64,000 nt of DNA, from the NCBI GenBank assembly GCA_903860975.1, contig CAIOSI010000048.1, positions 1 to 64,000 on the forward strand, in the 5' to 3' direction. Positions within the stretch are counted from its first letter, which is position 1, and each line of letters opens with the position of its first letter. The DNA comes from an uncultured Alphaproteobacteria bacterium. GTDB lineage: Bacteria; Pseudomonadota; Alphaproteobacteria; Caulobacterales; Caulobacteraceae. Made by a program: the position numbers and the translations under genes. Below the pieces are notes generated by a model. It was not told where the DNA came from. It did no database searches and was given only the letters and a program-made list of their open reading frames with translations. Positions 8,664 through 17,689 of the stretch are shown one piece after another.

Positions 8664-9893
8664 ATGATTAGAACTATAGAAGCGGCGAGCGCATTGGCGC
8701 TCGGAGCGGCGCTCGTTTGTTCGGGCGCGGCGCAGGCCCAGGTGACGGCGGGAGTTCCGGGCCTTCCCGGTGGATCACAGCGAGTTTCGGGAAGCGTCCA
8801 AGGCACCGTCAGCTACAATGACAACGTTGCCGGTGGTGACGCTGCCGTCGCGGCGGTTCGCGGTGTGACGCCCCAGGACACGATTTATGATCTAGGAGCG
8901 AATGTTAATCTGCAGCTGCCATCTGGCCGTCAAACGCTCTTCTTGACAGCAGCTGGCGATCTTCAGCGGCACGCGCGGAATTCCGTCTTGGATGCAAACA
9001 ACTACAACGCCACTGGCGGCGCATTGGGCCGCTTCGGCGCCTGCAGCGCTTCGGCGATACTCAACTACAGTCACCTACAGACGCAATCGCAAGATCTTAC
9101 GGTCGCGGTGGAAAACAATGTTGCGACCCAAGAAGGCGTAAATGGGAGCCTGACTTGCAGTCGAGGCCACTTGTTCGCCGGCCTGCAGGCGGGATACGTT
9201 AAGATGACAAACAGCGCGACGAGCGCTGGCTTCGTTGGATCTGAAACCGGAAGCGTATCGGCGTCGGCTGGTTATCAAAGCAATTCGTTGGGTAGAATCG
9301 CGTTGAGTGGCCAGTATTCAAAGACGAATTATATAGATCAGCCGGTATTGTCGATCGGGCAGGTTGATGAGTTCGAGCAGTACAGCGCCACTCTTTCTTA
9401 TTCACGACGGCTGGGAATGCGCCTCAGCGGCTCAGCGAGCATCTCGCTCCAGTCGCTGAAGACACCGGCCACACTCCTAGCGTCAGAGTCGACCTTCAAC
9501 AACCTGGGGTCCAACGTCAGTTTCAATTACAGGCTGTCATCTAGGGCTTCGATCTTTTTGGGATATGAGCTTTCTAATCAAGCTTCGCCGACAGTGAACG
9601 CAAACTATGTTCGCGTTGAAGCCCTTCGGTTAGGGGCCAACTATACGCTCAATCAACGCATTTCGATGCACGTGACGGGATCGAAATCACAAGTCGACTA
9701 TCGGGGTGGTCAACCAGTATTTAGCCAGGTCAGCCATAGCGACGACGACCAGATCAGCGCCGGCCTCAATATGAAGATCGGCCGGAAGATCTCGCTGACA
9801 CTTGACGGAACGCATGTTGACCGGCGGGCTGACCTCTCGGCGTTCAGTTACTCGTCGAACCAGGTGACACTCGGCCTCTCAGAGGCTTTCTAA
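8664..9893 (+). CDS. outer-membrane beta-barrel protein of the EPS operon (BBP2-like)
   Basis: The ATG at 8664 gives a classic signal peptide (MIRTIEAASALALGAALVCS, cleavage after GAAQA). An upstream in-frame start would put 35 unlikely residues before it. The mature protein of about 385 residues consists of alternating amphipathic strands (for example GTVSYNDNVAG, ISLTLDGTHVDRRADLSAF) and ends in an aromatic residue (LGLSEAF), as outer-membrane barrels do. Similar putative beta-barrel porin 2 proteins accompany Wza-type exporters in exosortase-type exopolysaccharide loci. It lies 4 bases upstream of the Wza-type gene, so they are almost certainly co-transcribed. It probably provides or supports the outer-membrane exit route for the glycan. 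Confidence 0.72.
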   Translation: MIRTIEAASALALGAALVCSGAAQAQVTAGVPGLPGGSQRVSGSVQGTVSYNDNVAGGDAAVAAVRGVTPQDTIYDLGANVNLQLPSGRQTLFLTAAGDLQRHARNSVLDANNYNATGGALGRFGACSASAILNYSHLQTQSQDLTVAVENNVATQEGVNGSLTCSRGHLFAGLQAGYVKMTNSATSAGFVGSETGSVSASAGYQSNSLGRIALSGQYSKTNYIDQPVLSIGQVDEFEQYSATLSYSRRLGMRLSGSASISLQSLKTPATLLASESTFNNLGSNVSFNYRLSSRASIFLGYELSNQASPTVNANYVRVEALRLGANYTLNQRISMHVTGSKSQVDYRGGQPVFSQVSHSDDDQISAGLNMKIGRKISLTLDGTHVDRRADLSAFSYSSNQVTLGLSEAF

Positions 9894-9897
9894 GTCG

Positions 9898-10773
9898 ATG
9901 GCAAAAATGAAAAGACACCTTCTAGCCCTTCCGGCGGTCGTCATCTCCTTCGCGATGTTGGCGCCAGGAGAGTTGGCGGCGCAGACTCGTTCTCCAACTG
10001 GCGCACCTACCCCACCGCCGGTGCCAGCGCCAAACGTCGCTCAAACTACGGCGCCCGTCGACAGCTCCTATCAGCTGGGCTCAGGTGATGTTTTGGAGAT
10101 TAACCTGGTTGGCCGGAATGATTTCAGTGGCTCCCACACCCGCATCAGCGGGGATGGAACGATCTTGCTCCCAATGATCGGCGTGGTTCCCGCTTCAGGC
10201 CGGACGGTATCGGAATTGGCGGACCAAATTCGTCAGTCGTTGATCAAAGGACAATTCTATTCCGACCCGGTCGTGCGCGCTGAAGTCGTTGGCATCTCCA
10301 GTCGGTATGTGACGATCCTCGGAGCTGTTGGATCGCCGGGCCTGCTCGCTCTTGACCGCAACTACCGATTGTCTGAGATCCTGGCCAAGATCGGAGGCCG
10401 GAGCGGCAGCGGCGCCGACTATATATTGGTCACGCATGCGGCCGGCGGGCCGACGGAGCGATACTCTATCACCAAGCTAGCCTCGGGTGGCGCAGATCAA
10501 GATCCAGTGGTGAAGAACGGAGACAAAATCTTTGTTCCAAGCGCCGATGCTGAGGTCTTCTACATCTCTGGTCAGGTCACGAAACCCGGCACCTATCCGC
10601 TAACAGAGGGGTTGACGGTTCGTCAGGCCCTCGCTCAAGGCGGTGGCGTGACTGAGAACGGCAGTGAAAATAAATTTAAAGTCGTTCGGGACGGAAAGCC
10701 GCTAAAGTCTATCAAGTTGGATGACCCGATCAAGGTTGGGGATATCATTACCTTTGGAGAGAGGCTGTTCTGA
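9898..10773 (+). CDS. Wza-type polysaccharide export protein
   Basis: The 291-residue protein has a signal peptide (cleavage near GELAA-QT) and a proline-rich linker. A Poly_export domain begins at YQLGSGDVLEINLVG around residues 57-71, and two SLBB-like segments follow (YVTILGAVGSPG near 139, FYISGQVTKPGTYPL near 221). Unlike E. coli Wza it has no lipobox cysteine. It would form the periplasmic/outer-membrane export ring for the exopolysaccharide. It follows the beta-barrel gene by 4 bases and precedes the chain-length gene by 19 bases. The C-terminal amphipathic helix that spans the outer membrane in Wza is absent, so the adjacent barrel may supply that function (inference). Confidence 0.88.
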   Translation: MAKMKRHLLALPAVVISFAMLAPGELAAQTRSPTGAPTPPPVPAPNVAQTTAPVDSSYQLGSGDVLEINLVGRNDFSGSHTRISGDGTILLPMIGVVPASGRTVSELADQIRQSLIKGQFYSDPVVRAEVVGISSRYVTILGAVGSPGLLALDRNYRLSEILAKIGGRSGSGADYILVTHAAGGPTERYSITKLASGGADQDPVVKNGDKIFVPSADAEVFYISGQVTKPGTYPLTEGLTVRQALAQGGGVTENGSENKFKVVRDGKPLKSIKLDDPIKVGDIITFGERLF

Positions 10774-10792
10774 GCCGAACTGCAGTCAGACC

Positions 10793-12148
10793 ATGAGCAT
10801 TATTCAATTCATCCGAATCCTGCTGGCGAGATGGCAGATTATAGTCGCTTGTACAGTATTCACGTTTCTGGGCGGGCTCACTGTGAGCCTATTGATGACA
10901 CCCCGTTACGATGCGACGGCTCGCATAATGTTCAACAATGTGCTCAAGCCAGATCCGATTACGAATTCCGGTACGGATATCAATAGCTTGGGGTTTTTCT
11001 TTGATACCCAACGGGAATTAATCAAAGACTACAGAGTTACGGGTCCTGTGCCGGCCAAGCTGAACTGGCTTTCCGATCCGCGCAAGATCGCCGCCTATCA
11101 ACAGCGCGCAGCTGACGATACTCGAGATTTCAACCATTGGTTGGCGCAGCAGGTCGCCGACCGCACCGAAGCCAAGTCCCCGACGGGTACCGTCTTGGAT
11201 ATTACGTTTAGTTCGCCTTCGCCAGTGGAGGCAAAGGTCGGCGCGGAGGCCCTACGCCAATCCTTTATGGACTATACGCTCGCGGCAAAGCGGCAGGATG
11301 CAACGCGAGACGCCCAATGGTTCATGTCACAGGCTGAGCAGGCGCGGCGGCAAGCCGAAGACGCGCAACTGGCCAAGGCGACGTTTGAGCGCGCCAACGG
11401 CATCGTCATGGAGGGGGACCAGGCCGGGTCGCAGCAGGATACCGAAAGTGCGAGGCTGTCCGCCCTCGTCGGTCAGGCTGCGAGCGCACCGGCAGCTATG
11501 CTTGCGGCTCCAATGCAGGTCAACTCAGCCTCGAGCCTGCAGCTCGCCCAGATCGACGCGGCCTTGGCGCAGAATGCCGACAAGCTCGGTCCGAATCATC
11601 CCCAAATGCAACAGCTCCGCGCTCAGCGAGCTTTGGTCGCCAGTGTGGTTGCAAAGGAAGAGGCGGCCCGCAGAGCGGGGCCGACGAACACCGCGATGGT
11701 CGGTCAACTCGCGCATGAGCTTGAGGCGCAAAAGGCCCGAGTTATCGGCCAGCGGGACAAGATCGAACAGCTGCGCCAGCTTCAATCCGAAGTGGATCTG
11801 CGTCGTGAACAATACAAGAAGACAGCGGAGCGGGCTGCTGAGTTGAGCTTGCAAGCGGGTGCCCGCGACGCCGGCATGTCGATGCTGGGTGTCGTGGTCA
11901 CCCCGACGCACCCGGCGTTTCCAAAGAAGACACTCATCGTCGGTGGCGCCCTTGGCCTTGGCGCGGCTCTTGGGCTAACCCTTGCGGTACTCGTTGAACT
12001 CTTGAACCGGCGTGTGCGGGGCATAGAGGATCTCGACTCTGACCTGCGTCTGGGTTGCCTGGGTGTCATTGGGTCCGCAGCTCCGAAGCGGCGGACACCC
12101 AGACGAGGCGGTCAACCGCGGCCAGTCGCTGTAGGGGTGCGCGCCTGA
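10793..12148 (+). CDS. Wzc/GumC-type chain-length determinant protein
   Basis: I chose the ATG at 10793, since it starts directly before the first membrane helix (SIIQFIRILLARWQIIVACT). The protein of about 451 residues has the Wzz architecture: N-terminal membrane helix, long periplasmic coiled-coil region (AQWFMSQAEQARRQAEDAQ onward to about residue 355), a proline-containing segment (TPTHPAFPKKT), then a second membrane helix (LIVGGALGLGAALGLTLAVL) and a short basic cytoplasmic tail. It would set glycan chain length and couple export. The tyrosine kinase domain is not fused; the next gene encodes it, overlapping the stop codon by one base. Confidence 0.88.
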   Translation: MSIIQFIRILLARWQIIVACTVFTFLGGLTVSLLMTPRYDATARIMFNNVLKPDPITNSGTDINSLGFFFDTQRELIKDYRVTGPVPAKLNWLSDPRKIAAYQQRAADDTRDFNHWLAQQVADRTEAKSPTGTVLDITFSSPSPVEAKVGAEALRQSFMDYTLAAKRQDATRDAQWFMSQAEQARRQAEDAQLAKATFERANGIVMEGDQAGSQQDTESARLSALVGQAASAPAAMLAAPMQVNSASSLQLAQIDAALAQNADKLGPNHPQMQQLRAQRALVASVVAKEEAARRAGPTNTAMVGQLAHELEAQKARVIGQRDKIEQLRQLQSEVDLRREQYKKTAERAAELSLQAGARDAGMSMLGVVVTPTHPAFPKKTLIVGGALGLGAALGLTLAVLVELLNRRVRGIEDLDSDLRLGCLGVIGSAAPKRRTPRRGGQPRPVAVGVRA

Positions 12149-12858
12149 TGGCTCGCGCTGCCCACCTCCAAGCTGAGACCCGACCAAACACCCTTAGGCA
12201 AGTAGCTGGCGCCGAGGGGGCCTTGGACCGATCCGCTCGCAACGTGATCATCTCTGACCCGCATGGCTTGGCCGCTGAGTCGATCCACGCGTTGCGCGGA
12301 CGTGTGCAATCCCAGCACATTCAAGCTGGCCGGCGCGGACTGGCGATCTGCGGGCCGACGCCCGAGGTCGGCTGCTCCTTCGTCGCGGTCAATCTCGCGG
12401 CCGCGCTTGCGCAGGTCGGGGTCAAAACCCTTCTGGTCGACGGTGATCTAAGAGCGCCATCGATCTACACCTACTTCGAGCCGGAGATGACAGGGGCTGG
12501 CCTATATGAGTGCCTGGTGACACCGGGCGAACCAATTCTGGAATTCATTCACGAGGCCGTGTTCCCCAATCTCGACGTCATGACCGCGGGGCAGCCCGCC
12601 CGAACTGCGCACGAGCTCCTTGCTGGCGATGGTTTCCCGGAATTGGTCAATATGTTCATGCGCGACTACGACATGGTGATTATAGATACCCCGCCAACCA
12701 ACAGCTGCGCGGATGGCCTAAGAATCAGCAGTGTTGTCGGCTTCAGCCTCATAGTCGCGCGAAAACACAGAACGCTAGTGTCCGATCTCAAGGTTCTTAC
12801 TGATCATTTGAGTAAGGAGCACGCGGTGGCTATCGGGACTGTCTTGAATTCCTATTAG
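12148..12858 (+). CDS. CpsD/CapB-like ATPase with altered P-loop
   Basis: The 236-residue protein has the fold of the bacterial tyrosine kinase (BY-kinase)/MinD family and sits, as expected, directly after the Wzc-type gene (TGATG overlap). It has an A'-like motif LLVDGDLRAPS near residues 94-104 and Walker B MVIIDTPPT near 176-184. The Walker A loop reads GPTPEVGCSF at about 69-78: the invariant lysine (GK[ST]) is a cysteine at residue 76. The C-terminus ends ...TVLNSY, with no Tyr cluster for autophosphorylation. It may bind nucleotide differently or act as a non-catalytic partner of the chain-length protein. A sequencing error is unlikely because codon flow is normal. Confidence 0.8.
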   Translation: MARAAHLQAETRPNTLRQVAGAEGALDRSARNVIISDPHGLAAESIHALRGRVQSQHIQAGRRGLAICGPTPEVGCSFVAVNLAAALAQVGVKTLLVDGDLRAPSIYTYFEPEMTGAGLYECLVTPGEPILEFIHEAVFPNLDVMTAGQPARTAHELLAGDGFPELVNMFMRDYDMVIIDTPPTNSCADGLRISSVVGFSLIVARKHRTLVSDLKVLTDHLSKEHAVAIGTVLNSY

Positions 12859-12863
12859 ACAAA

Positions 12864-12992
12864 ATGTCACACCGGCTTGTTACTCTGATCGTCGGTATTT
12901 TCGTAGTTTATGTCTTTTTAACCCCAATTCTTAGCCGTCCTTTAAACGCATTCTGGTTCCATACGAATTCCAGTTGGCGTCTTCATAGTTAA
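12864..12992 (+). CDS. possible 42-residue membrane peptide
   Basis: Five bases after the CpsD-like stop an ATG opens 42 codons: MSHRLVTLIVGIFVVYVFL, then TPILSRPLNAFWFHT, then a short polar end. One hydrophobic segment spans residues 5-23. There is no strong ribosome site, but translational coupling to the preceding gene is possible. No family is recognised. Confidence 0.35.
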   Translation: MSHRLVTLIVGIFVVYVFLTPILSRPLNAFWFHTNSSWRLHS

Positions 12993-13097
12993 ATCAACAC
13001 AAGATTTCTGCCGCATTGAGCATTCGGTGCGGCTGAGTTTCGAGTGAGGAAAACCTTTAGAGAAGGTCAACAAGGCGTTGCATAATTCGGGTTTGGC

Positions 13098-15458
13098 ATG
13101 TTCAATCGTCGCTTCGTGTTACTTGGTGCTTCGGCCCTACTCGCCGGGTGCGCTGCCCGGGCGGCCTCGGTCGCCCCCGCGCCGTCCGGCGGGCCATTGG
13201 CGTCCGCGTCGCCAAGCGCGGCATGGAACGGCAATCCGCTGAGCGGCTACGCGAGCGGTACCGCTCCGGTCACTCCTACCGAAATGACCGGGGCAACTTC
13301 CAACCGTCCCATGCCGACTGCCCACTGGTTCACCGTGCCGCTGCAGTCGTTCTGCGATGACTTCGTCGTCCATGTGGTCGCCAAGGCCCCGAACGGCATT
13401 GCCAGCGTTGAGTTCTTTCACGAAAATCCGACATCGACCGTCGTGAACACGACCCAGCGGAGCACGGTCGTTAACGGGACCGTTGCCACGACGCTCCAGT
13501 ACGAGACCTTCGCGATCAAGCTTCCAGCCTCTGCCTGGTGCAACGACGCAATCAAAGGTGGTGGCTCGAACCAAGGCGCCAGCCTTTACGCCAAGATTAC
13601 CGCCAAACCGGTCGGGGGCATTACATTGTTCCCCCGGATTATCGGTCCCTTACGGATCTGCCCGCGTTTTCCAATTAACGGTCTGCCGCACGACAAGGTG
13701 ATTTTAATTACGCCGGACGGCAAGGACGATAGTGGAGCGACTGTAGTCGCGCCCTCGAACGGTCAAGTCGTCAATACATTGGCTCAGGCGGAAAATCTGA
13801 TCGGCAATGGCGGGGCCTATGCTTCGGCGTTTAATCCGCTCGTCAAATTCATGAAGTCCGGCACCTACGACGTTGTGAACCAGCGCGACTGGGGCTCGCT
13901 ACCGCAGACTACCTATAGTTGGTGGACCTTAACCCACGCGCCAGGCGTGGTTGCGACCCTTCACCGCTCGACAGCTCCGAGCTACGACCGGCGGATGACC
14001 AACGACACCACGAACGGCGACGTGACGCGGTGGAATTGGGTAACTGCGCGCGGCCTAGTTGAGTTGCGCGGCTCCGGGCTGATCCTTGATCACACCAACT
14101 TTGCTGGTATCCAGACAGACACGTCACCGGATCGCTGGGATAATCACTGCAAGCATACGCTAGGATCGGGCGTTGCGCCTGTGGCTGATGCCGTATCCGC
14201 TCAAGCAGGTCTTGGCGTTACCTCCAAGATGTATAACTTCTACTGGAACGGCGGGCCGCATCCGTCTAGTTTTGGCACGGCAAATAACGCGGACATGGCG
14301 GCTGGAACTATCTGCACAGGCTCATCGTACGAATACATCGGGGCCAATGGCGGCTCAGCACTCAACAACATGATGCTCGAATCGACATTCTACCAAACTC
14401 CTGGAACGACGATGGGAGCCAATCAGCGGTTTCTCGTCGGGACTTACTCGCGCGGCCAAGTGACCGGCCTTCTAAACCCTGGAACACCAAACGTATTCAT
14501 CATGCAATGCGATCTCGCCGGCGCGACTTATGATTTCTCGGCGAACACCAACAGTACCAGGGCGACGGACGATCCGGTCTTGATCCTGCATGATAGTGTC
14601 AACGGAACAACGACGCTGAAGTGCGGCTTCGGCCCAAGCGACGCTAGGCATACCGTTGCTCAAATGGTCGCGGCGATCAATGCGCTGCCCCATTGGACGG
14701 CCTCGGTGGGCCCAGGTGCCACAGTCTATGGCTGGGCCTCGCGCTGGTGTGCCCCAGAGACGGCTGCCTCTGGCGTTGATGCCCACACCAACCCCGTCGT
14801 CCATGTCGCCAAGCAGCCCACACACACTGAGTATTTTCACATCATCGGCTTCTACACGGTCGCAGGCGCGCCACGCATCGACAACATCTTGCTGATGAAC
14901 AACGTGCTTCGAAACCCAGTCCATTGGGGCTCCGCGACCTTCCAGACCGAGGGCACGGGAAGTTCCGCGATCAATCGGATGGATAACTCCTGGCTAGTCA
15001 ACAACTACCTCGAGGACGACCACAACGGCGATATGAGCGCCATGACGGGCGGATCGTTTACAACGGTCGCGAACAACACCCACGATGTCTACGAGGCCTT
15101 CGACCCCAACCTCCAGGGAGAGAACGCCACCATCTGGTCGGGAAATATCAGCAAGAGTTGCGTGAACGCCCTGTCCTCGACCACTACGACCATGAAAGGC
15201 AACCTGACTCAAGTCGGAGCCGACATCTCCAATATTGACGCGTCTAATCATGCGATGACGTCGGCTGAGAAGGCGGCCCTGTTCGTTAACCAGGGCATCG
15301 GCGATATCCGCGCCGGGGGTCTCAGCATCATATCTGGGCACCTGTCGATCTCGCCCGAGCCTTACGACCTGCTTGGGAACCTTCGCGATCCGACCGGTGA
15401 CTATCCTGGAGCGCTCAGCAAGAACAGTCAGGCAAGCGCGCCGGTCTGGCCCTTCTAG
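13098..15458 (+). CDS. large secreted lipoprotein, predicted right-handed beta-helix
   Basis: The 786-residue protein begins with a lipoprotein signal (MFNRRFVLLGASALLAGCAA, lipobox LAGC, Cys 18). An Ala/Pro/Ser-rich linker and a probable Ig-like beta domain (about residues 75-190) come next. From about 200 on there are repeated short turns rich in Asn, Gly, Thr and Ser (SGLILDHTNFAGI, NILLMNNVLRNPVHWGS, NSWLVNNYLEDDHNGDMS) typical of parallel beta-helix (pectate-lyase-like) proteins. It lies between the export operon and the exosortase gene on the same strand, which suggests a polysaccharide lyase, depolymerase or glycan-binding surface protein. I could not place catalytic residues, so enzymatic function is inference. 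Confidence 0.6.
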   Translation: MFNRRFVLLGASALLAGCAARAASVAPAPSGGPLASASPSAAWNGNPLSGYASGTAPVTPTEMTGATSNRPMPTAHWFTVPLQSFCDDFVVHVVAKAPNGIASVEFFHENPTSTVVNTTQRSTVVNGTVATTLQYETFAIKLPASAWCNDAIKGGGSNQGASLYAKITAKPVGGITLFPRIIGPLRICPRFPINGLPHDKVILITPDGKDDSGATVVAPSNGQVVNTLAQAENLIGNGGAYASAFNPLVKFMKSGTYDVVNQRDWGSLPQTTYSWWTLTHAPGVVATLHRSTAPSYDRRMTNDTTNGDVTRWNWVTARGLVELRGSGLILDHTNFAGIQTDTSPDRWDNHCKHTLGSGVAPVADAVSAQAGLGVTSKMYNFYWNGGPHPSSFGTANNADMAAGTICTGSSYEYIGANGGSALNNMMLESTFYQTPGTTMGANQRFLVGTYSRGQVTGLLNPGTPNVFIMQCDLAGATYDFSANTNSTRATDDPVLILHDSVNGTTTLKCGFGPSDARHTVAQMVAAINALPHWTASVGPGATVYGWASRWCAPETAASGVDAHTNPVVHVAKQPTHTEYFHIIGFYTVAGAPRIDNILLMNNVLRNPVHWGSATFQTEGTGSSAINRMDNSWLVNNYLEDDHNGDMSAMTGGSFTTVANNTHDVYEAFDPNLQGENATIWSGNISKSCVNALSSTTTTMKGNLTQVGADISNIDASNHAMTSAEKAALFVNQGIGDIRAGGLSIISGHLSISPEPYDLLGNLRDPTGDYPGALSKNSQASAPVWPF

Positions 15459-15583
15459 GGACGGACAAAAGCAGACCTAGGTTGCGCTTCCTAGTTATGC
15501 ACCGCACCACTGAAGGATTGGGCGGCGACATTGTTCAGTCGGCGAGCTACAAGTTCGAAGGCTCGAACCCGCGAGGCCCGGCA

Positions 15584-15730
15584 CTATCGTCCAAGCCAAC
15601 GCTTGACGACCGCTCGAAATCCTTCGTCGCGGAGCGATTGGCTAGACACTACGCCGACTACGAGTGCGAAGATGCATGCCATTCCCAGTAAGGCGAGGAG
15701 AACCAGTAAGTTTTGCTGCGTTGCACTCAT
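15584..15730 (-). CDS. 48-residue single-pass membrane protein
   Basis: I chose the start at 15730 because it follows a GTGGGGAACTG ribosome site; a longer frame from 15796 would add a basic stretch with no signal. The peptide is MSATQQNLLVLLALLGMACI, then FALVVGVVSSQSLRDEGFRA, then a basic tail. It has one membrane helix (residues 8-29) and a cationic C-terminus. It sits alone in the 610-base gap between the beta-helix lipoprotein and the exosortase, on the opposite strand. No family is recognised. The rest of the gap (15459-15583 and 15731-16068) shows no gene and should contain the exosortase promoter. Confidence 0.45.
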   Translation of the reverse strand: MSATQQNLLVLLALLGMACIFALVVGVVSSQSLRDEGFRAVVKRWLGR

Positions 15731-16068
15731 CAGTTCCCCACTCAAATACCACTGACGTCGTGATCGACTATATCGGTTGCGGCGATGGGCTGGCAACGCT
15801 TACACTACACTTCTTGTCGAGCCGTTGACGGAGACTTCCGAGTTAGGGCATGCATTTTGGTGCCGGGCGATGGCCGGGGCGTATGAATTTGTCGTTCAAG
15901 TCGGGATATGGTGATGAATATGGCGACAAAATCTGCGAGCTACGAGTCGCTCCAATAGCCGCCATCGAATTTTTCTAGAAGTGTGTCGCCGAGCGGTTGG
16001 CGTGGCGAAACTTAGGGCTGGCGCAGAGGTTGCATGCCGGCTGGCGTGTTCCCGTGAGGTGATTAGAA

Positions 16069-16950
16069 ATGGCTGAGGATCAGCGGGTTGAGGGCGGCTC
16101 GTTCTTGGGGAAAAATCCCATAGCGGCCCATTTTCCCCTTATTGTGGGCCTTGCAGCGCTCGCTGTGCCGACGATCGTGTCGCTCGGACAGCAGACTTGG
16201 AGCACGGAGGCTGGGGCACACGGACCCATCGTTCTGGCTGTGGGTGTCTGGCTGTTGGTGCGCGAATGGAACGTGGCCAAACCGTGGAGCCCGCCGAGAT
16301 CACCAGCGCTGTCGCTTGCAGGTCTGATTATTTCGTTGGCGTTCTATGTATTCGGGCGCGCCTTCGATTTCATCACGTTCGAAGTGGCCGGCTTATACGG
16401 TGTCGGAGTCTCGGTTCTCTATTCGAGCATTGGTCTGAGGGCGCTGCGCCGCCTCTGGTTTCCAGTGCTGTATCTCGCGTTCCTGGTGCCCCCGCCCAAT
16501 TGGTTAATGGATCAGATCACCGCCCCGCTGAAGCAGTTCGTATCCTGGGCGGCCATGAGTACGCTATCGGCTTTTGGCGTGCCGGTGGCTCGTGAGGGAG
16601 TGACGATTTTCGTGTCGTCCTACAGGTTATTGGTAGAGGACGCCTGCTCGGGCATGAATTCGATCGTCGGCCTCGTGGCCGTGAGCTTGCTCTACATCTA
16701 TCTGCTTCGTGGATCTCAGCTGCGCTTTGCTGCACTACTGGTCGCAAGCACGATCCCGGTCGCGATTGCCGGCAACATTATCCGGATCATGACGCTCATC
16801 CTGCTGACCTACTTCTTTGGGGATGAAGTCGCTCAGGGCTTCTTGCACCAGACGGCCGGCCTCTTCCTGTTCGCCGTCGATCTGTTGCTGGTATTCAGCC
16901 TCGACACCATCCTTTGGCGGGTGCTGCCCAAGTCCTGGAAAACAGCATGA
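16069..16950 (+). CDS. xrtV: exosortase (XrtV-like)
   Basis: The 293-residue protein has about eight membrane helices and the exosortase catalytic triad: Cys 193 in VEDACSGMNS, Arg 239 in GNIIRIMTL and His 260 in GFLHQTAG. The preceding VLYLAFLVPPPNWLMD matches the family's PxPxW-type segment. Exosortases process proteins with C-terminal PEP-CTERM-type tails during export in strains that make exopolysaccharide. The assignment to the XrtV type rests on the EpsI gene overlapping by ATGA, a small XrtV accessory-like gene at 18463-18711, and a PEPxxWA-CTERM protein at 59364-60023, a pairing I recall from family models. Exosortase identity is firm; subtype is less so. Confidence 0.88.
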   Translation: MAEDQRVEGGSFLGKNPIAAHFPLIVGLAALAVPTIVSLGQQTWSTEAGAHGPIVLAVGVWLLVREWNVAKPWSPPRSPALSLAGLIISLAFYVFGRAFDFITFEVAGLYGVGVSVLYSSIGLRALRRLWFPVLYLAFLVPPPNWLMDQITAPLKQFVSWAAMSTLSAFGVPVAREGVTIFVSSYRLLVEDACSGMNSIVGLVAVSLLYIYLLRGSQLRFAALLVASTIPVAIAGNIIRIMTLILLTYFFGDEVAQGFLHQTAGLFLFAVDLLLVFSLDTILWRVLPKSWKTA

Positions 16951-17663
16951 TCGCCCGTCGCGAATTCCTTATCGGCGGGGTCTGCCTTGCCGCAGCTGGC
17001 GGTGCGGCTTGGCTGAAGCCCCGACACGAGGTTCCACTTCTTAGGGGGGGCAAGGTGGCTGAGGTGGTGCCCGCCACCTTCGGGGACTGGACCTCTGAGG
17101 ATGTCGGCGATCCTTATGCCGTCAACGGCGAGCAAACGCTGGCGAGCAAACTCTACAGCGAGCAGGAAGTTCGGAACTACAGGAACAGCAGGACGAACGC
17201 CGACATCATGATGCTCCTTGCATATGGACAGCGCCAGAGCGACGAGTTGCAGCTGCATCGGCCGGAGGTGTGTTACCCGGCCTTCGGATACAGCCTCGTC
17301 CGCAACGAGCCGGTGAGCGTGCCGATTGGCGGCAAGGCGGTCATCCCCGCGAGACGGCTTGCAGCTGAAGCCGAGGGACGGCGCGAGAACATTATCTATT
17401 GGACCCGGATGGGCGAATTTTTGCCTCAGGGCAAGGGCCAGCAGCGGGTCGACCGTCTGCAGATCGCAATGCAGGGGATTATTCCGGACGGACTACTCTC
17501 GCGCTTCTCAGTGGCCGGAGACAACCCGGACCAGGATTGGAAGGTGATCGAGGCCTTCGTGGCAGAACTGATTACGGCGATCGATCCAACGAAGCGCAAA
17601 GTCCTGATCGGGACGGAGCGGGCCGACCTGCTGCAAAGCATAGACGCGCCTCGGAAGCCCTGA
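16947..17663 (+). CDS. epsI: EpsI family exosortase-associated protein
   Basis: The ATG at 16947 overlaps the exosortase stop (ATGA), so translation is coupled. The 238-residue product starts with a membrane anchor/Tat-like signal (MIARREFLIGGVCLAAAGGA). The EpsI domain follows with the typical ATFGDW run near residue 43, LYSEQEVRNYRN near 69, and HRPEVCYPAFGYSLV near 104, holding a conserved Cys. EpsI domains occur either fused to the C-terminus of exosortases or as the next gene, as here. It is periplasmic and probably helps exosortase function or the linked glycan pathway; its biochemical role is not established. Confidence 0.88.
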   Translation: MIARREFLIGGVCLAAAGGAAWLKPRHEVPLLRGGKVAEVVPATFGDWTSEDVGDPYAVNGEQTLASKLYSEQEVRNYRNSRTNADIMMLLAYGQRQSDELQLHRPEVCYPAFGYSLVRNEPVSVPIGGKAVIPARRLAAEAEGRRENIIYWTRMGEFLPQGKGQQRVDRLQIAMQGIIPDGLLSRFSVAGDNPDQDWKVIEAFVAELITAIDPTKRKVLIGTERADLLQSIDAPRKP

Positions 17664-17689
17664 GCCGCTATGCTCCCCGTTGGCCCGGT

